A DNA stretch of 64,000 nt from JARRKC01 sp963723965 (GCA_963723965.1 CAVRSV010000012.1:62001-126000); one strand, 5' to 3'. Positions 1 through 9,244 are shown, counted from the stretch's first letter. Numbers and translations are program-made. Notes: a model not told the origin generated them from the letters alone.

Positions 1-611
1 CCTCCCCAACTGGCATTGATGATTCCGACGGGTACCCCCAACGTCTCCTGCAGGCGGCGGCCGAAGAGGTAGGCGACGGCCGAAAACTCGCCGACCGACT
101 CCGGCCCGCAGACCTCCCAACGCGACGGCGTGTGGGCGGCGGTCTCGAGAGCGCTGTGCCGGGCAACCTGGAAGAGACGAATCCGGGAGTTCCCACTGCC
201 CGCGATCGTCTCGGAAGCCTGGACCGTCCGCGACACGGGAAACTCCATGTTCGACTGGCCGGAGGCCAGCCAGACCTCTCCAACGAGAACATCCTCGATC
301 GTTACGAGATTCCGGCCTTGGACGGACAGGACGTAGGGCCCACCGGCATTCAGCGGCGCCAGGTCGGTCCGCCAGGTCCCGTCCGATCCGACGATTGCAC
401 GGTGGCGCTGACCTGCCATTTCGATCGACACTTCTTCGGCGGGGGATCCCCAGCCCCAGACCGGATTGGACACACCCTGTTGAAGCACCATGTGATCGGA
501 GAACACTGCCGGCAGCGACACCTCAGCCATCAGAGAACTGGAGCAAAGCGCCAGAAGAATGGTACTCAACACAACCCGATGCCGGCTCACGAAACCGTTT
601 CGCTCTTTCAC
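1..611 (-). CDS. Sialate O-acetylesterase, N-terminal part (runs off the window)
   Basis: This is the first 203 codons of a secreted SASA-family esterase, which removes acetyl groups from sialic acids or related glycans. The start is GTG at 611 behind a GAGAGG ribosome site; the ATG two bases earlier is followed at once by TGA. Residues 1-29 look like a signal peptide. Family motifs are clear: DHMVLQQG near residue 40, GEVWLASGQSNMEF at 111-124 with nucleophile Ser120, and GIINASWGG where the window ends. The C-terminal His of the catalytic site lies outside the window. It diverges from the sugar transporter at 883, so a role in glycan scavenging is plausible. The family call is firm; the substrate is inferred. 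Confidence 0.9.
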   Translation of the reverse strand, partial: MKERNGFVSRHRVVLSTILLALCSSSLMAEVSLPAVFSDHMVLQQGVSNPVWGWGSPAEEVSIEMAGQRHRAIVGSDGTWRTDLAPLNAGGPYVLSVQGRNLVTIEDVLVGEVWLASGQSNMEFPVSRTVQASETIAGSGNSRIRLFQVARHSALETAAHTPSRWEVCGPESVGEFSAVAYLFGRRLQETLGVPVGIINASWG

Positions 612-882
612 ATTGACCTCTCTCTTGGGCAATCCGCCGGTTGGACACCCCATCCGGGACGCCATCGTCGCTCCGAACCCATCGCCCCCGATGGGAAGGC
701 GATACCAGCTGTTCCGATCCAGCCTGAGCCGGGCTGAGGGAATCTCAGCGGATTACCTACCTCCATATGAGCGTTCGACCTAGGCAAGAGTACCGAAGCC
801 GGGCCCCTGCCTCAATAGAATGGAAAGAAAGGCCCTTGAAGCCGCCCCGCGCGGGCGGTACCGATCTTAGGAGGTCGCCGTC

Positions 883-2268
883 ATGCCACCGTCAGCAAAG
901 CCTGCCCTCCCCATCGAACGCCGCCCAACGGATCCACACACCCCCTCTCGTCGATTCGTCTATGGGCTGGCCATCATTGCTGCATTGGGTGGCCTTCTCT
1001 TCGGATACGACACCGGAGTCATTTCAGGGGCGCTGCTATTCCTGCGCGAGCAGTTCCACATGGGGCCGACGATGCAGGGTGCCGTGACGAGCATCGTGCT
1101 GGCCGGTGCCCTGATCGGCGCCATTACGAGCGGGACGGTGGCAGACCGTTTCGGAAGACGGACCACGCTCATCTGCGCCGCGATCCTGTTTACGGTCGGA
1201 GCACTCGTCACGGCACTGGCGCTGAGTCTCGCCTGGCTTTTCGTGGGACGCTTCGTCGTCGGCTATGCGATCGGAGTGGCCTCTTATACGAGCCCGCTCT
1301 TCATCTCCGAGTCTTCTCCCCCGGAAGTCCGGGGTGCCCTGGTGACGATCAACCAACTGGCCATCACCGTCGGAATCCTCGCCGCTTATGGCGTCGACCT
1401 CGCATTTGCCTCCTCGGCAGGCTGGCGCTGGATGTTCGGAGTGGCGGTGATCCCCGGGATGCTCCTGGGTATCGGGATGCTCTTCTTGCCGGACAGTCCT
1501 CGCTCGCTGGTCAACCGGGGACACGTCCAGGAGGCCCGGGAGGTGCTGACCCGACTGCAGGGGAGGTCGCAAGAGGAGGAAGCGATCGCCGAGATCCAAC
1601 AGACCATCAAGGTGGAGAAGCCCCAACTCAGCGAACTGCTCCGTCCGGCCCTGCGGCCGGCGCTGATCGTCGGCATCGGTCTGGCTGTCTTTCAGCAGTT
1701 CGTCGGAATCAACACCGTCATCTACTACGCTCCGACGATTTTCGAATCTGCCGGCTTCAGTTCGGCCGCGGTCGCGATTCTCGCCACGGTCGGAGTGGGA
1801 ACGGTGAACATGCTGTTCACGATCGTCGCCATGTTCCTTCTCGATCGTGTCGGACGGCGTCCGCTGCTGATCGTGGGAACGATCGGGATGATCATAGCCC
1901 TGGTCGTACTGGGATACGGCTTTCTGCTCCCCGTCTCAGAACGAGGCTGGATTGCGGTCGGCAGCCTCATGCTGTACGTAGCCTGTTTTGCTTTCAGCTT
2001 TGGGCCGGTGTTCTGGCTGATGATCTCGGAGATCTATCCCCTGCGGCTTCGCGGACGGGCCATGAGCGTCGCCACGTTCTTCAACTGGGCATCCAACCTC
2101 CTGGTGACTTTCACCTTCCCATTGATGATTGCGGCCGTACACGAGACCTTCACCTTTTGGATCTATGCAGCCCTGGGCCTCCTGGCTCTGATCTTCTCCT
2201 ACGCCCGGGTACCGGAAACGAAGGGTCGAAGCCTCGAAGAAATCGAAGCCCACTGGTTCCACTCGTAG
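883..2268 (+). CDS. MFS sugar/proton symporter (SP family)
   Basis: This 461-residue inner-membrane protein imports a monosaccharide by proton symport. The ATG follows an AGGAGGT ribosome site by seven bases. About twelve hydrophobic segments are visible. Sugar-porter signatures are present in order: GYDTGVISGALLFL near residues 41-54, DRFGRR in the loop after helix 2, PDSPRSL before the central loop, QQFVGINTVIYYAP in helix 7 and PETKGRSLEEIE at the C-terminus. These match the XylE/GalP/AraE group. The specific sugar cannot be read from the sequence. The porin gene starts 13 bases downstream, so the two are probably co-transcribed as an outer- plus inner-membrane uptake pair. Confidence 0.93.
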   Translation: MPPSAKPALPIERRPTDPHTPSRRFVYGLAIIAALGGLLFGYDTGVISGALLFLREQFHMGPTMQGAVTSIVLAGALIGAITSGTVADRFGRRTTLICAAILFTVGALVTALALSLAWLFVGRFVVGYAIGVASYTSPLFISESSPPEVRGALVTINQLAITVGILAAYGVDLAFASSAGWRWMFGVAVIPGMLLGIGMLFLPDSPRSLVNRGHVQEAREVLTRLQGRSQEEEAIAEIQQTIKVEKPQLSELLRPALRPALIVGIGLAVFQQFVGINTVIYYAPTIFESAGFSSAAVAILATVGVGTVNMLFTIVAMFLLDRVGRRPLLIVGTIGMIIALVVLGYGFLLPVSERGWIAVGSLMLYVACFAFSFGPVFWLMISEIYPLRLRGRAMSVATFFNWASNLLVTFTFPLMIAAVHETFTFWIYAALGLLALIFSYARVPETKGRSLEEIEAHWFHS

Positions 2269-2281
2269 GGAAAGGAGCGTC

Positions 2282-3646
2282 ATGACCGCCGCTTTTCATC
2301 GCCGATCCACCCTCAAGAGCATCACGTTGATGGCCCTGGTGTCGCTGTGCGGCGCCTCTGCAGGCCGCGTTCTGGCCAATGACTTGCTGGACAAGGCCTT
2401 CGCCGAGAGCAAGATGTCGGGGGCGTTCCGCTGGTACAACTACGACCGCTATCACAACAATAACGGTCCGCAGACCACCCACGCGATGGCCGTCGGGGGC
2501 GACTTTCTGCTGAAGACAGGAGCTCTGGCCGGCTTCAGCGCTGGCCTCGGGATCTATACGGCGCACAACGTGGACATCTACGCCCATCTCAACGAGGTGC
2601 TGATCGGGCCGGACAGCCATCTGAATGCGATTCCGCAGGCGTATTTCCAGTATCGGCAAAAGCACTTCCTGGCCAGGGCCGGACGGCAATTGATCGATAC
2701 GCCCTGGGCGCGACCGGACATGTTCACCATGCTGCCCAGGTCCTTCTACGGAGTGGTCGCCACGATCGCGCCTCTGAGGGGAACCGAGTCACGCGATGAC
2801 TACCAACTGGGCGGGGCGCTCCCGCTCGACGGCCCGACAACCGATTTGATGATCTTCGCCGGTCGGATGTCGGAGTTCTACGAGAGCCGATTCAAGGACC
2901 AGTTTTCCGGGGGCAATCGCTACAGTGACGCCCCAAACAATGGTTTTCTGGTGACGGGGTTTCGACTCCGGGTGGCTCGCGGCCTTCATCGCGTCGGCGC
3001 AGACGCGTGGTTCTACAACTTCTATGACTTCGCGACCCTCGGCCACTTCGAGGCACACTATCAAACAGTCACCGCACTGCATCCCGTCCTCGCCTTTCAG
3101 TCTGTGATCGAGGGAAGCTCGGGAACCCGACGGCTTGGTGCCGTCCACAGCCGGATTTACGGTGTATTGGCAGGTCTGGGGTTTCCCCGTGGAACGGTCT
3201 CATTGGTCGGCAACTACTCGCCCGTGGCCTACGCGACGTTTCGCCACGGAGGACTGATCCATCCCTACAGCGATCTGAGCGGCACCCTGTTCACCGACAC
3301 CATGAACAATGGGATCGGTGACATCGGTCCGGGATACGCCTACGGCCTCCGCGGCGAATATGAGCTTCCGCGAACGAGTCTCGTCGCCTCGGCAGCATAC
3401 GTGGGCTACCTTGCTCGATACGGCTTTGGGGGAGCCGCTTACCAGATTGACGGTCCCTACTATTTCCCCCAGGGCACTCCGGTCCCCAACCAACGGCAGT
3501 GGGCCGTCGACCTGGGAGTCGTCTACACCTTCCATGGCCTGCTGGATGGTTTGCGGATCGAAGACCACGTCGGCTCGCGTGATTTTACCGATTCGACCTA
3601 CGGCGTCTTCACCGATCACCGGTTTGCTCTGATCTATGCCTTCTAA
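2282..3646 (+). CDS. OprD-like outer-membrane porin
   Basis: This 454-residue protein has an N-terminal signal peptide of about 32 residues and ends in Phe (ALIYAF), the usual C-terminal mark of a beta-barrel recognised by the Bam machinery. The stretch AGRQLIDTPWARPD near residue 140, followed by a segment on how the strand folds, matches the conserved GRQ-NTPW region of OprD/OpdH-type specific porins. Alternating aromatic beta-strands run through the rest. OprD-family channels pass small organic solutes. Its position 13 bases after the MFS symporter suggests it carries the same sugar across the outer membrane. The family call is fairly sure; the substrate is inference from context. Confidence 0.75.
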   Translation: MTAAFHRRSTLKSITLMALVSLCGASAGRVLANDLLDKAFAESKMSGAFRWYNYDRYHNNNGPQTTHAMAVGGDFLLKTGALAGFSAGLGIYTAHNVDIYAHLNEVLIGPDSHLNAIPQAYFQYRQKHFLARAGRQLIDTPWARPDMFTMLPRSFYGVVATIAPLRGTESRDDYQLGGALPLDGPTTDLMIFAGRMSEFYESRFKDQFSGGNRYSDAPNNGFLVTGFRLRVARGLHRVGADAWFYNFYDFATLGHFEAHYQTVTALHPVLAFQSVIEGSSGTRRLGAVHSRIYGVLAGLGFPRGTVSLVGNYSPVAYATFRHGGLIHPYSDLSGTLFTDTMNNGIGDIGPGYAYGLRGEYELPRTSLVASAAYVGYLARYGFGGAAYQIDGPYYFPQGTPVPNQRQWAVDLGVVYTFHGLLDGLRIEDHVGSRDFTDSTYGVFTDHRFALIYAF

Positions 3647-3685
3647 GGCGGTTCCGTGCACGCATCCAGTGTGCTGTGACCGAGG

Positions 3686-4057
3686 CTAGAGAAGCGAGCG
3701 TTTGAGGGCGAGGATGCCTTCATCCTCGGTGTCGTGGAGGTCGAAGACCGTGTCGAGACGGGTCATGGTCAGCAGCGATCGGACTCCCGGCGAGACCCGG
3801 CACAGGTGGATCCGTCCTCCCGCCCGCCGCACGGCCAAGTGGGCCCGGATGAGGCGGCCGATGTCCGCCGAGTCGACATTGGCCATCTGCCCCAGATCCA
3901 GCAGAATCCGGCCACGACCCTCGGAGGCCAGCAGATCCACGCGGTGCTTGAGCAGGAATTCGCCGTTCTCCAGAAAATCGTGGCGAAGCGTGAGGATGGT
4001 GACCCCGTCGACCATCCGTTCGTCCCTGACGAAGATCGTTCGCCTCACCAGGCTCAT
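3686..4057 (-). CDS. STAS-domain protein (anti-sigma factor antagonist type)
   Basis: This 123-residue cytoplasmic protein is a single STAS domain. The motif NVDSADIGRLIRAH near residues 60-73 carries the Ser that anti-anti-sigma factors of the SpoIIAA type use as phosphorylation site. ILLDLGQM before it forms the central beta-strand. The ATG is preceded by GAGG six bases upstream. STAS proteins bind a serine kinase/anti-sigma partner and so free a sigma factor, or act inside a phosphorelay. No kinase, phosphatase or sigma gene lies beside it, so the partner is unknown. It stands alone, convergent with the porin gene. Confidence 0.85.
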   Translation of the reverse strand: MSLVRRTIFVRDERMVDGVTILTLRHDFLENGEFLLKHRVDLLASEGRGRILLDLGQMANVDSADIGRLIRAHLAVRRAGGRIHLCRVSPGVRSLLTMTRLDTVFDLHDTEDEGILALKRSLL

Positions 4058-4331
4058 GGAACACCTCGAGCGAACCGGTCTCGGCCTTCAAGACCGGATT
4101 GGGCTTTGCCGGCCGCCCATTCGAAGAGGCTGACCTGTTCCCGCGCGCGTCTCGAATCGATCGGCCCGCTGGGGAGATTCCCACGGATGAATCCGGGAAA
4201 GGTTCAATCTTGAACGGGGCCTCGGCGTTTCCCCTATTCTAGCTCTGTCCCCATCACCCGGCAACGCGCATGCAGCCAGAGCCTCCTGGCAGGCCGCCGC
4301 GCTCGCCTTGTTCGGGCCGATGCGCTGACCC

Positions 4332-4697
4332 ATGACATTGCTCTTTCCTGCGGTGCTGTTCGGTCGGCCGCTCTTTGCAGCCTGGCTTCTGGACTACATT
4401 TTCGCCTTCGTCATCGGCATCGCCTTCCAGTACTACACGATTCAACCGATGCGGCACCTCAGCGTCCGAAAGGGCATCATCGCAGCGATCAAGGCGGACA
4501 CCCTCTCGCTTACTGCCTGGCAGATCGGTATGTACGGCTGGATGGCCATTTCGGTCTTTCTCATCTTCGGCCATGAACTGGAGAAAACGGGGCCGGTCTT
4601 CTGGTTCATGATGCAGATCGCCATGCTTGCGGGATTCATCACGGCCTATCCCGTGAACTGGTGGCTGCTCCGAAGCGGCATCAAGGAACCGATGTAG
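4332..4697 (+). CDS. DUF4396 membrane protein (short form)
   Basis: This 121-residue protein has three or four hydrophobic segments. The run AIKADTLSLTAWQIGMYGWM near residues 56-75 and FQYYTIQPMR near 33-42 are characteristic of DUF4396 membrane proteins, whose function is not established. As I recall the family, members usually carry an extra N-terminal segment with a His-Cys-Gly-Ala-Gly-Cys motif. Here a TGA stands two codons before the ATG at 4332, so that part is absent from this frame. The gene may be a natural short form or 5'-truncated. It overlaps the convergent hydrolase gene by 17 bases at its 3' end. Confidence 0.7.
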   Translation: MTLLFPAVLFGRPLFAAWLLDYIFAFVIGIAFQYYTIQPMRHLSVRKGIIAAIKADTLSLTAWQIGMYGWMAISVFLIFGHELEKTGPVFWFMMQIAMLAGFITAYPVNWWLLRSGIKEPM

Positions 4698-5634
4698 CAG
4701 ACTCCGATGGAATGCGGAGAACTCCGGCAAGGACCTCTTCGATATGGTCCAGAATCCACAGGTGGCCGGCATCGGCGACGAAGTGGGCTTCGCATTGGGG
4801 CAAACGCCGCGCGACGGCACGGGCGAGGAGTACCGGTACGTCGAGATCGTCCACGCCGTGCCAGAGGAGGACCTGCCCCTCGACTTCTTCGACCGCGAAT
4901 CCCCAGGGGCGGGTCATCAGCTTCAAGTCCCATGCGACGCCGGCCGAACCCTGGCGGTAGCCCTCGCGAAGTGGTTCGAACACCAGGGAGGCGCAGTCCA
5001 GATGCCGCAGGGCTTCCCTACCCGGCTCCGGAACACGGCTGATAAGCTGCGCCAACCGTCGGTCGGAGAGACGCATCAACCCGAAGCCCGCCAGGGAAAC
5101 CAGAGCAGGAATGAAACCGGGAAGGTCGCGGAACAGATGGAGCCGCAAGCGCTGGCTCCGCGAAGCGTGCTCCAACACCCAGGGATCGTCGACCGGCCCC
5201 ATCCCGCTGACGATGGCAGTCCCGGCCACACGCCCGGCCAACCGGGCGGCGACGGCCAGCGCATACGGTCCACCGCCGGACAGACCGATCACTCCGAATG
5301 AACTCAGCCCGAGCATCTCGACCAGTTGCCCGACATCGCCGGGCCAATCGAGGATCTCCCGTTGCGCCAGCGGACTCGAGAGGCCGATGCCGGGACGCTC
5401 CGGCGCGATGAGACGGATTTGCAGCCGCCGAGCCACCGTGTCGGCGAAAGCAAAGGTCCGGCGGGAACCGGGGATTCCATGAAAGGCCAACACGGGGAAT
5501 CCTCCGGGATGCCCGTACTCCGCAATCCCCACGAGTCGTCCATCGTTGAGACGCAGGGTCTCGGCCCGCTCGGCCATTCCGGCTGTCTTGTCAGCGCTTC
5601 TCTCCTGGGACCGGTCTTCCACGTTGCCCGCCAA
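4681..5634 (-). CDS. Alpha/beta hydrolase
   Basis: This is a cytoplasmic alpha/beta-hydrolase of up to 317 residues. The oxyanion loop FHGIPGSRR is at 51-59 and the nucleophile elbow is GLSGGG with Ser119. The acid is probably an Asp in HGVDDLDVP, and the histidine is in DAGHLW near the C-terminus, so the catalytic triad is complete. The longest frame opens at TTG 5634; an ATG at 5577 would give a 298-residue protein that still contains the whole fold, and no ribosome site decides between them. The substrate cannot be inferred from the fold alone, since this group covers esterases, lipases and haloperoxidase-like enzymes. Confidence 0.85.
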   Translation of the reverse strand: MAGNVEDRSQERSADKTAGMAERAETLRLNDGRLVGIAEYGHPGGFPVLAFHGIPGSRRTFAFADTVARRLQIRLIAPERPGIGLSSPLAQREILDWPGDVGQLVEMLGLSSFGVIGLSGGGPYALAVAARLAGRVAGTAIVSGMGPVDDPWVLEHASRSQRLRLHLFRDLPGFIPALVSLAGFGLMRLSDRRLAQLISRVPEPGREALRHLDCASLVFEPLREGYRQGSAGVAWDLKLMTRPWGFAVEEVEGQVLLWHGVDDLDVPVLLARAVARRLPQCEAHFVADAGHLWILDHIEEVLAGVLRIPSESATSVP

Positions 5635-5843
5635 TCTTTCTTCACGCCCGCTTCGGGCGAGCTGCCTCCATTAGTCAACGGCGGGGGGAGGCTGTCAAGA
5701 TGGCTTGCCAGAAGTCGACGAATCGCGCCAATCTGCGCATCCAGCCCTCTCCAGACTCGAGGAAGGCCCGCAGTTCGTCTCCACGGTTGTCGGAGGTTGG
5801 ACAATGGAGCGAGCGGCCCTGGCCCATGTCCACAGCACCGCCT

Positions 5844-5874
5844 GGGCCCGAACCCGGGACCCGGGTTCGGGCCC
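5844..5874. terminator. Perfect 15-bp inverted repeat after the 5883-6446 gene
   Basis: The arm GGGCCCGAACCCGGG is followed by one base and its exact reverse complement. It starts nine bases past the stop of the minus-strand secreted-protein gene. It would form a very stable cruciform or, with a few loop bases opened, an RNA hairpin. No T-tract follows on either strand, so a Rho-independent terminator is not proven; a 3'-end-protecting hairpin or a protein-binding palindrome are alternatives. Confidence 0.45.
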
Positions 5875-5882
5875 AATGTCCC

Positions 5883-6446
5883 TTACTCGGGCCGGATCCG
5901 GTGCAGCTGCTCGATCGTGAAGCTTCCCGCATCGACCGAGGTGGCGTCGGGATCGAGGGGATTCATGTTCGGCGGATAGAGGTACCCATGAAGCGTCCCC
6001 GTCATCTCATCAGGATCAGAGGGGCTGAAGGATCCGTCCAGAACGACCTTGAAGGATCCGGCAAAGCCGCTGGGCACGTTTGCCGCATCGCCTGACAGGT
6101 TGAGCCAGATGAAAACCGCGTGGACCTTCCGGCCGTGAACGTATTTCCAGCTTCCGTGGGCCGTGGCATGCGGCAGATTCAGTTCCTGGGAGTCATTGGC
6201 GATCAGGTTGCCATCTTCGAAGAAGGTCGGCGTCATCACGACTTCAGGAAACGGGGAGGTGTCGGGATTGTCCGGCAGCGCCCGTCCGAACCAGGACCCC
6301 ACCGCCGAAGGCCGGCCGGCGAGTCCCGGGAGGGCCTGGGACGACGGCGTTACATTGACCGTGACGCGGTCTTCGACGCCAAAGGTTGCCTGGGACAGAA
6401 TCAACAAAAGAACACCAAAGACGACGAGCAGATAACGGAACCTCAT
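5883..6446 (-). CDS. Secreted protein of unknown function
   Basis: I do not recognise a named family for this 187-residue protein. Residues 1-23 form a clear signal peptide (MRFRYLLVVFGVLLLILSQA, then a cleavage region near TFGVE). The mature part is rich in beta-prone stretches and contains SWFGRALPDNPDTSPFPEVV, a segment beginning MTPTFFEDGNLIANDSQ, and a His-rich part (LPHATAHGSWKYVHGRKVH). No transmembrane segment follows the leader and only neutral or acidic residues dominate the C-terminus, so it is probably periplasmic or extracellular. It is a single-gene unit followed by a strong palindrome. Confidence 0.75.
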   Translation of the reverse strand: MRFRYLLVVFGVLLLILSQATFGVEDRVTVNVTPSSQALPGLAGRPSAVGSWFGRALPDNPDTSPFPEVVMTPTFFEDGNLIANDSQELNLPHATAHGSWKYVHGRKVHAVFIWLNLSGDAANVPSGFAGSFKVVLDGSFSPSDPDEMTGTLHGYLYPPNMNPLDPDATSVDAGSFTIEQLHRIRPE

Positions 6447-6838
6447 GGAAAGTCCTCCTTACTCCCGCAGTAATCAAGCCCGCCTGCGGGTTTCAAGCAC
6501 TGAATGCCCTCACCAGACTCCCAGCCCGATCATCGAGAGTTCGTTCCCCAATCGAGTGTGCGGTTGCCGTTTGCAGATTTCTGTCCACCCACTGGGGAAC
6601 CCCCGCTCATGGATCATCCAATCTGCGCTCGTGAGACGATCGCTCCCTTCGCTTTTCGCGAACCCCGGGCAAGGACTGCCAGCTACCAAGAACTCTATCA
6701 TTCCCCGGTTTCCATGCAAAGCAACGTAGGGGGCAACTCCGGCGGAATAGGTGGGCCCTGCGGTCGAGCCCGGAGAACCGCCAGGCCCGTTCCCTTAGGG
6801 GGTGGAATACAGGCCGGTTCCCCGGCTCGAGAGGAGGG
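6447..6838. other. Intergenic gap, 392 bp
   Basis: No gene is supported here. The only structure I see is a small palindrome around 6479-6496 (CCCGC/GCGGG flanked by AAG and TTT), close to the start of the minus-strand secreted-protein gene. It may carry the end of the ymdB transcript and the promoter of that gene. I could not identify a convincing promoter or riboswitch. Confidence 0.4.
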
Positions 6839-7624
6839 TCAGAGAGCCGCGGGAATGTCGCATCTCTCAATGTGAACGGCGCGGCCGGAGGCTTCATCGA
6901 CCTCGATGATGACGCTGGAGAAACGGGGGTCCTGGATGACCGGCTGGAATCGCGATCCCACTCCCGTCAGGAACCGAGCCAGCGACTCTTCGACGCGCAT
7001 CCCGATGACGGAATCGTAGGAGCCGGTCATTCCGACATCCGTCACGTAGGCGGTTCCTGCCGTCAGCACTCGTACGTCCGCAGTCGGGATGTGGGTGTGG
7101 GTTCCGATCACCGCCGAGACTCTTCCGTCGAGATACCATCCAAAAGCCATCTTCTCTGCCGTCGCCTCCGCATGGAAGTCCACCACGATGACCTTGACCG
7201 ACTCGTCGATGCGCTCGAGTTCACGCTGAATCACCTGAAAGGGACAATCGATATTGGCCATGAAAACGCGGCCCTGAGCGTTGAGGACAGCGACGGGAAC
7301 TCCCGATCGGCTTTCACCGATCCAGACGCCGTGACCCGGAACTCCCGGTGGATAGTTCGCCGGTCGCAGGAGCCGGGGTTGGCGATCCAGGTGTGGGTAC
7401 ACCTCCTTCTGATCCCAGATGTGGTTGCCGGACGTCAGGACGTCGGCCCCCATCTTCAGGATCGCTTCGGCGATGGCAGAACTGACTCCGAAACCTCCGG
7501 CCGCGTTTTCGACATTGACGATCGTCAGGTCGATTCCGTGCTCGGCCTGGACCTTCGAGAGGTTCTGCTGGACGGCCCGCCGTCCCGCCCGTCCCAGTAT
7601 GTCCCCCACAAAGAGAATCTTCAT
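6839..7624 (-). CDS. ymdB: YmdB-type metallophosphoesterase (TIGR00282)
   Basis: This 261-residue enzyme belongs to the YmdB/DR1281 family of dimetal phosphodiesterases, reported to hydrolyse 2',3'-cyclic nucleotides. Metal-binding motifs are all present: GDILGRAGR near residue 7, ENAAGGFG near 39, GNHIWD near 66, DFHAEATAEK near 148 and GTHTHIPTAD near 173. It follows rny by 20 bases, the same arrangement as in Bacillus, where the two gene products both affect RNA turnover and biofilm or nanotube behaviour. Length equals the family norm. The in vivo role in this organism is not shown by the sequence. Confidence 0.93.
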   Translation of the reverse strand: MKILFVGDILGRAGRRAVQQNLSKVQAEHGIDLTIVNVENAAGGFGVSSAIAEAILKMGADVLTSGNHIWDQKEVYPHLDRQPRLLRPANYPPGVPGHGVWIGESRSGVPVAVLNAQGRVFMANIDCPFQVIQRELERIDESVKVIVVDFHAEATAEKMAFGWYLDGRVSAVIGTHTHIPTADVRVLTAGTAYVTDVGMTGSYDSVIGMRVEESLARFLTGVGSRFQPVIQDPRFSSVIIEVDEASGRAVHIERCDIPAAL

Positions 7625-7644
7625 GACTGCCGGCGCATTGCTCC

Positions 7645-9201
7645 CTATCTTGCGTAGTCGACGACGCGCATCTCACGGATCAGCGTCACCTTGATCTGCC
7701 CAGGGTACTCGAGTTCCTTCTCGATTCGTTTGGCGATGTCCTTGCTCAGCCAAAAAGCCTGGTCGTCGGTGACCTTGCTGCTCTCGACCAGAACCCGGAT
7801 TTCCCGTCCCGCTTGAAGGGCGAAGGCCTTAGTCACCCCGTCGAAGGAACCTGCCAGCTCTTCGAGCTTCTCCAGACGCCGGACGTAGCTTTCGAGCACC
7901 TCCCGCCGTGCGCCCGGACGGGCGGCCGAAATGGCGTCCGCCGCCTGCACGAGCACGGCTTCGGCACTGCGAAACTCAACATCAAAGTGATGGGCCTCGA
8001 TGGCGTGAATCACTTCCTCGTTTTCGCCGTACCGGCGCGCGATCTCCACACCGAGTTGGAGATGGGTGCCCTCCATGTTGCGGTCCACCGCCTTGCCGAT
8101 GTCGTGGAGCAGTCCGGCGCGCTTGCAGACCTCCACGTTGGCTCCGATTTCCCGCGCCATGATTCCGGCCAGGTAGGCCACGTCCCGACTGTGATTGAGC
8201 ACATTTTGGCCGTAGCTGGTCCGGTAACGAAGACGGCCCAACAACTGCAGCAGCCCTTCGGAGAAGTTGTGAATCCCAAGCTCGAAGGACACCTGCTCCC
8301 CTTCTTCCTTCAGCTGCTTGTCGAATTCGGACTCCACCTTGGACACGACCTCTTCGATTCGGGCCGGATGGATCCGGCCGTCGCGGATCAGCCGTTCGAT
8401 GGAGACCCGGGCGATCTCTCGCCGCAGGGGATCGAATGCAGAGAGGATTACGGCTTCGGGAGTGTCGTCGACGATCAGGTCCACGCCGGTCGCCTGTTCC
8501 AGGGCACGGATGTTCCGGCCCTCCCGCCCGATGATCCGACCCTTCATCTCCTCGGAGGGCAAGTCAACGACGGAGACACTGGATTCCACCACGTGTTCGG
8601 CCGCGCACCGTTGGATGGCCTGGGAGATGATCTTGCGGGCCTCGATCTCGGATCGCTCGCGGGCCTCCTCCTCGAGCCGCTTGGCCAGCATCGCGGCATC
8701 GCGCATGGCGTCCGCCTCGATCGCCTGCATCAGAGACTTCTTGGCCTCCTCGGCAGTCAGCCCGGCGACCATCTCCAGCTGCCGGGTCCGCTCGTCCATG
8801 AGTTTCTGGAGCTCCGCTTCCGTCTCCGTCAGCTGTGTCTCGCGGCGGCGCAGGTTGCGCAGTCTCAGGTCGACCTCCCGCCGCTTCCGTTCGGCGCGAC
8901 GCAGTTCGCGGTGCTGGCGCTGTTCCGACTCCGCCACGCGCCGCTCCAGTTCCATGACCTTCTTGCGCTGTTCCTGAATCTCCTTCTCGGCCTCGACCCG
9001 CCACTTGAAGATTTCGTCCTTGCCTTCGAGGAGCTTCTCCTTCTTGATCCGATCGGCATCCTGCCGGGCGCTCTGAGCCATTTCCTCGGCTTCGCGCGCC
9101 GCCTCCTGCAGCTTCCGGTCGACGACCCGGAGCCGAACCACAATCCAGATGACGATAGCCCCCGCGGCTATGGCGCCGAATATCAGGTATTCCTGCAACA
9201 T
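7645..9201 (-). CDS. rny: Ribonuclease Y
   Basis: This 518-residue membrane-anchored endoribonuclease starts bulk mRNA decay. Residues 1-23 form the N-terminal anchor (YLIFGAIAAGAIVIWIVV). A highly charged coiled coil spans about 25-200. The KH domain contains GRIIGREGRNIRALE near 220, and the HD domain contains LLHDIGKAVD near 362, with the His-Asp metal pair. Length matches the family. It sits between the 6S RNA locus and ymdB and is read in the same direction, probably as the distal part of the translation operon or from its own promoter. No defects are seen. Confidence 0.96.
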   Translation of the reverse strand: MLQEYLIFGAIAAGAIVIWIVVRLRVVDRKLQEAAREAEEMAQSARQDADRIKKEKLLEGKDEIFKWRVEAEKEIQEQRKKVMELERRVAESEQRQHRELRRAERKRREVDLRLRNLRRRETQLTETEAELQKLMDERTRQLEMVAGLTAEEAKKSLMQAIEADAMRDAAMLAKRLEEEARERSEIEARKIISQAIQRCAAEHVVESSVSVVDLPSEEMKGRIIGREGRNIRALEQATGVDLIVDDTPEAVILSAFDPLRREIARVSIERLIRDGRIHPARIEEVVSKVESEFDKQLKEEGEQVSFELGIHNFSEGLLQLLGRLRYRTSYGQNVLNHSRDVAYLAGIMAREIGANVEVCKRAGLLHDIGKAVDRNMEGTHLQLGVEIARRYGENEEVIHAIEAHHFDVEFRSAEAVLVQAADAISAARPGARREVLESYVRRLEKLEELAGSFDGVTKAFALQAGREIRVLVESSKVTDDQAFWLSKDIAKRIEKELEYPGQIKVTLIREMRVVDYAR

Positions 9202-9244
9202 GCGTCAGTCCCCCAAAACGCAGTTGCTGGAGAAGAAAGGGAGA

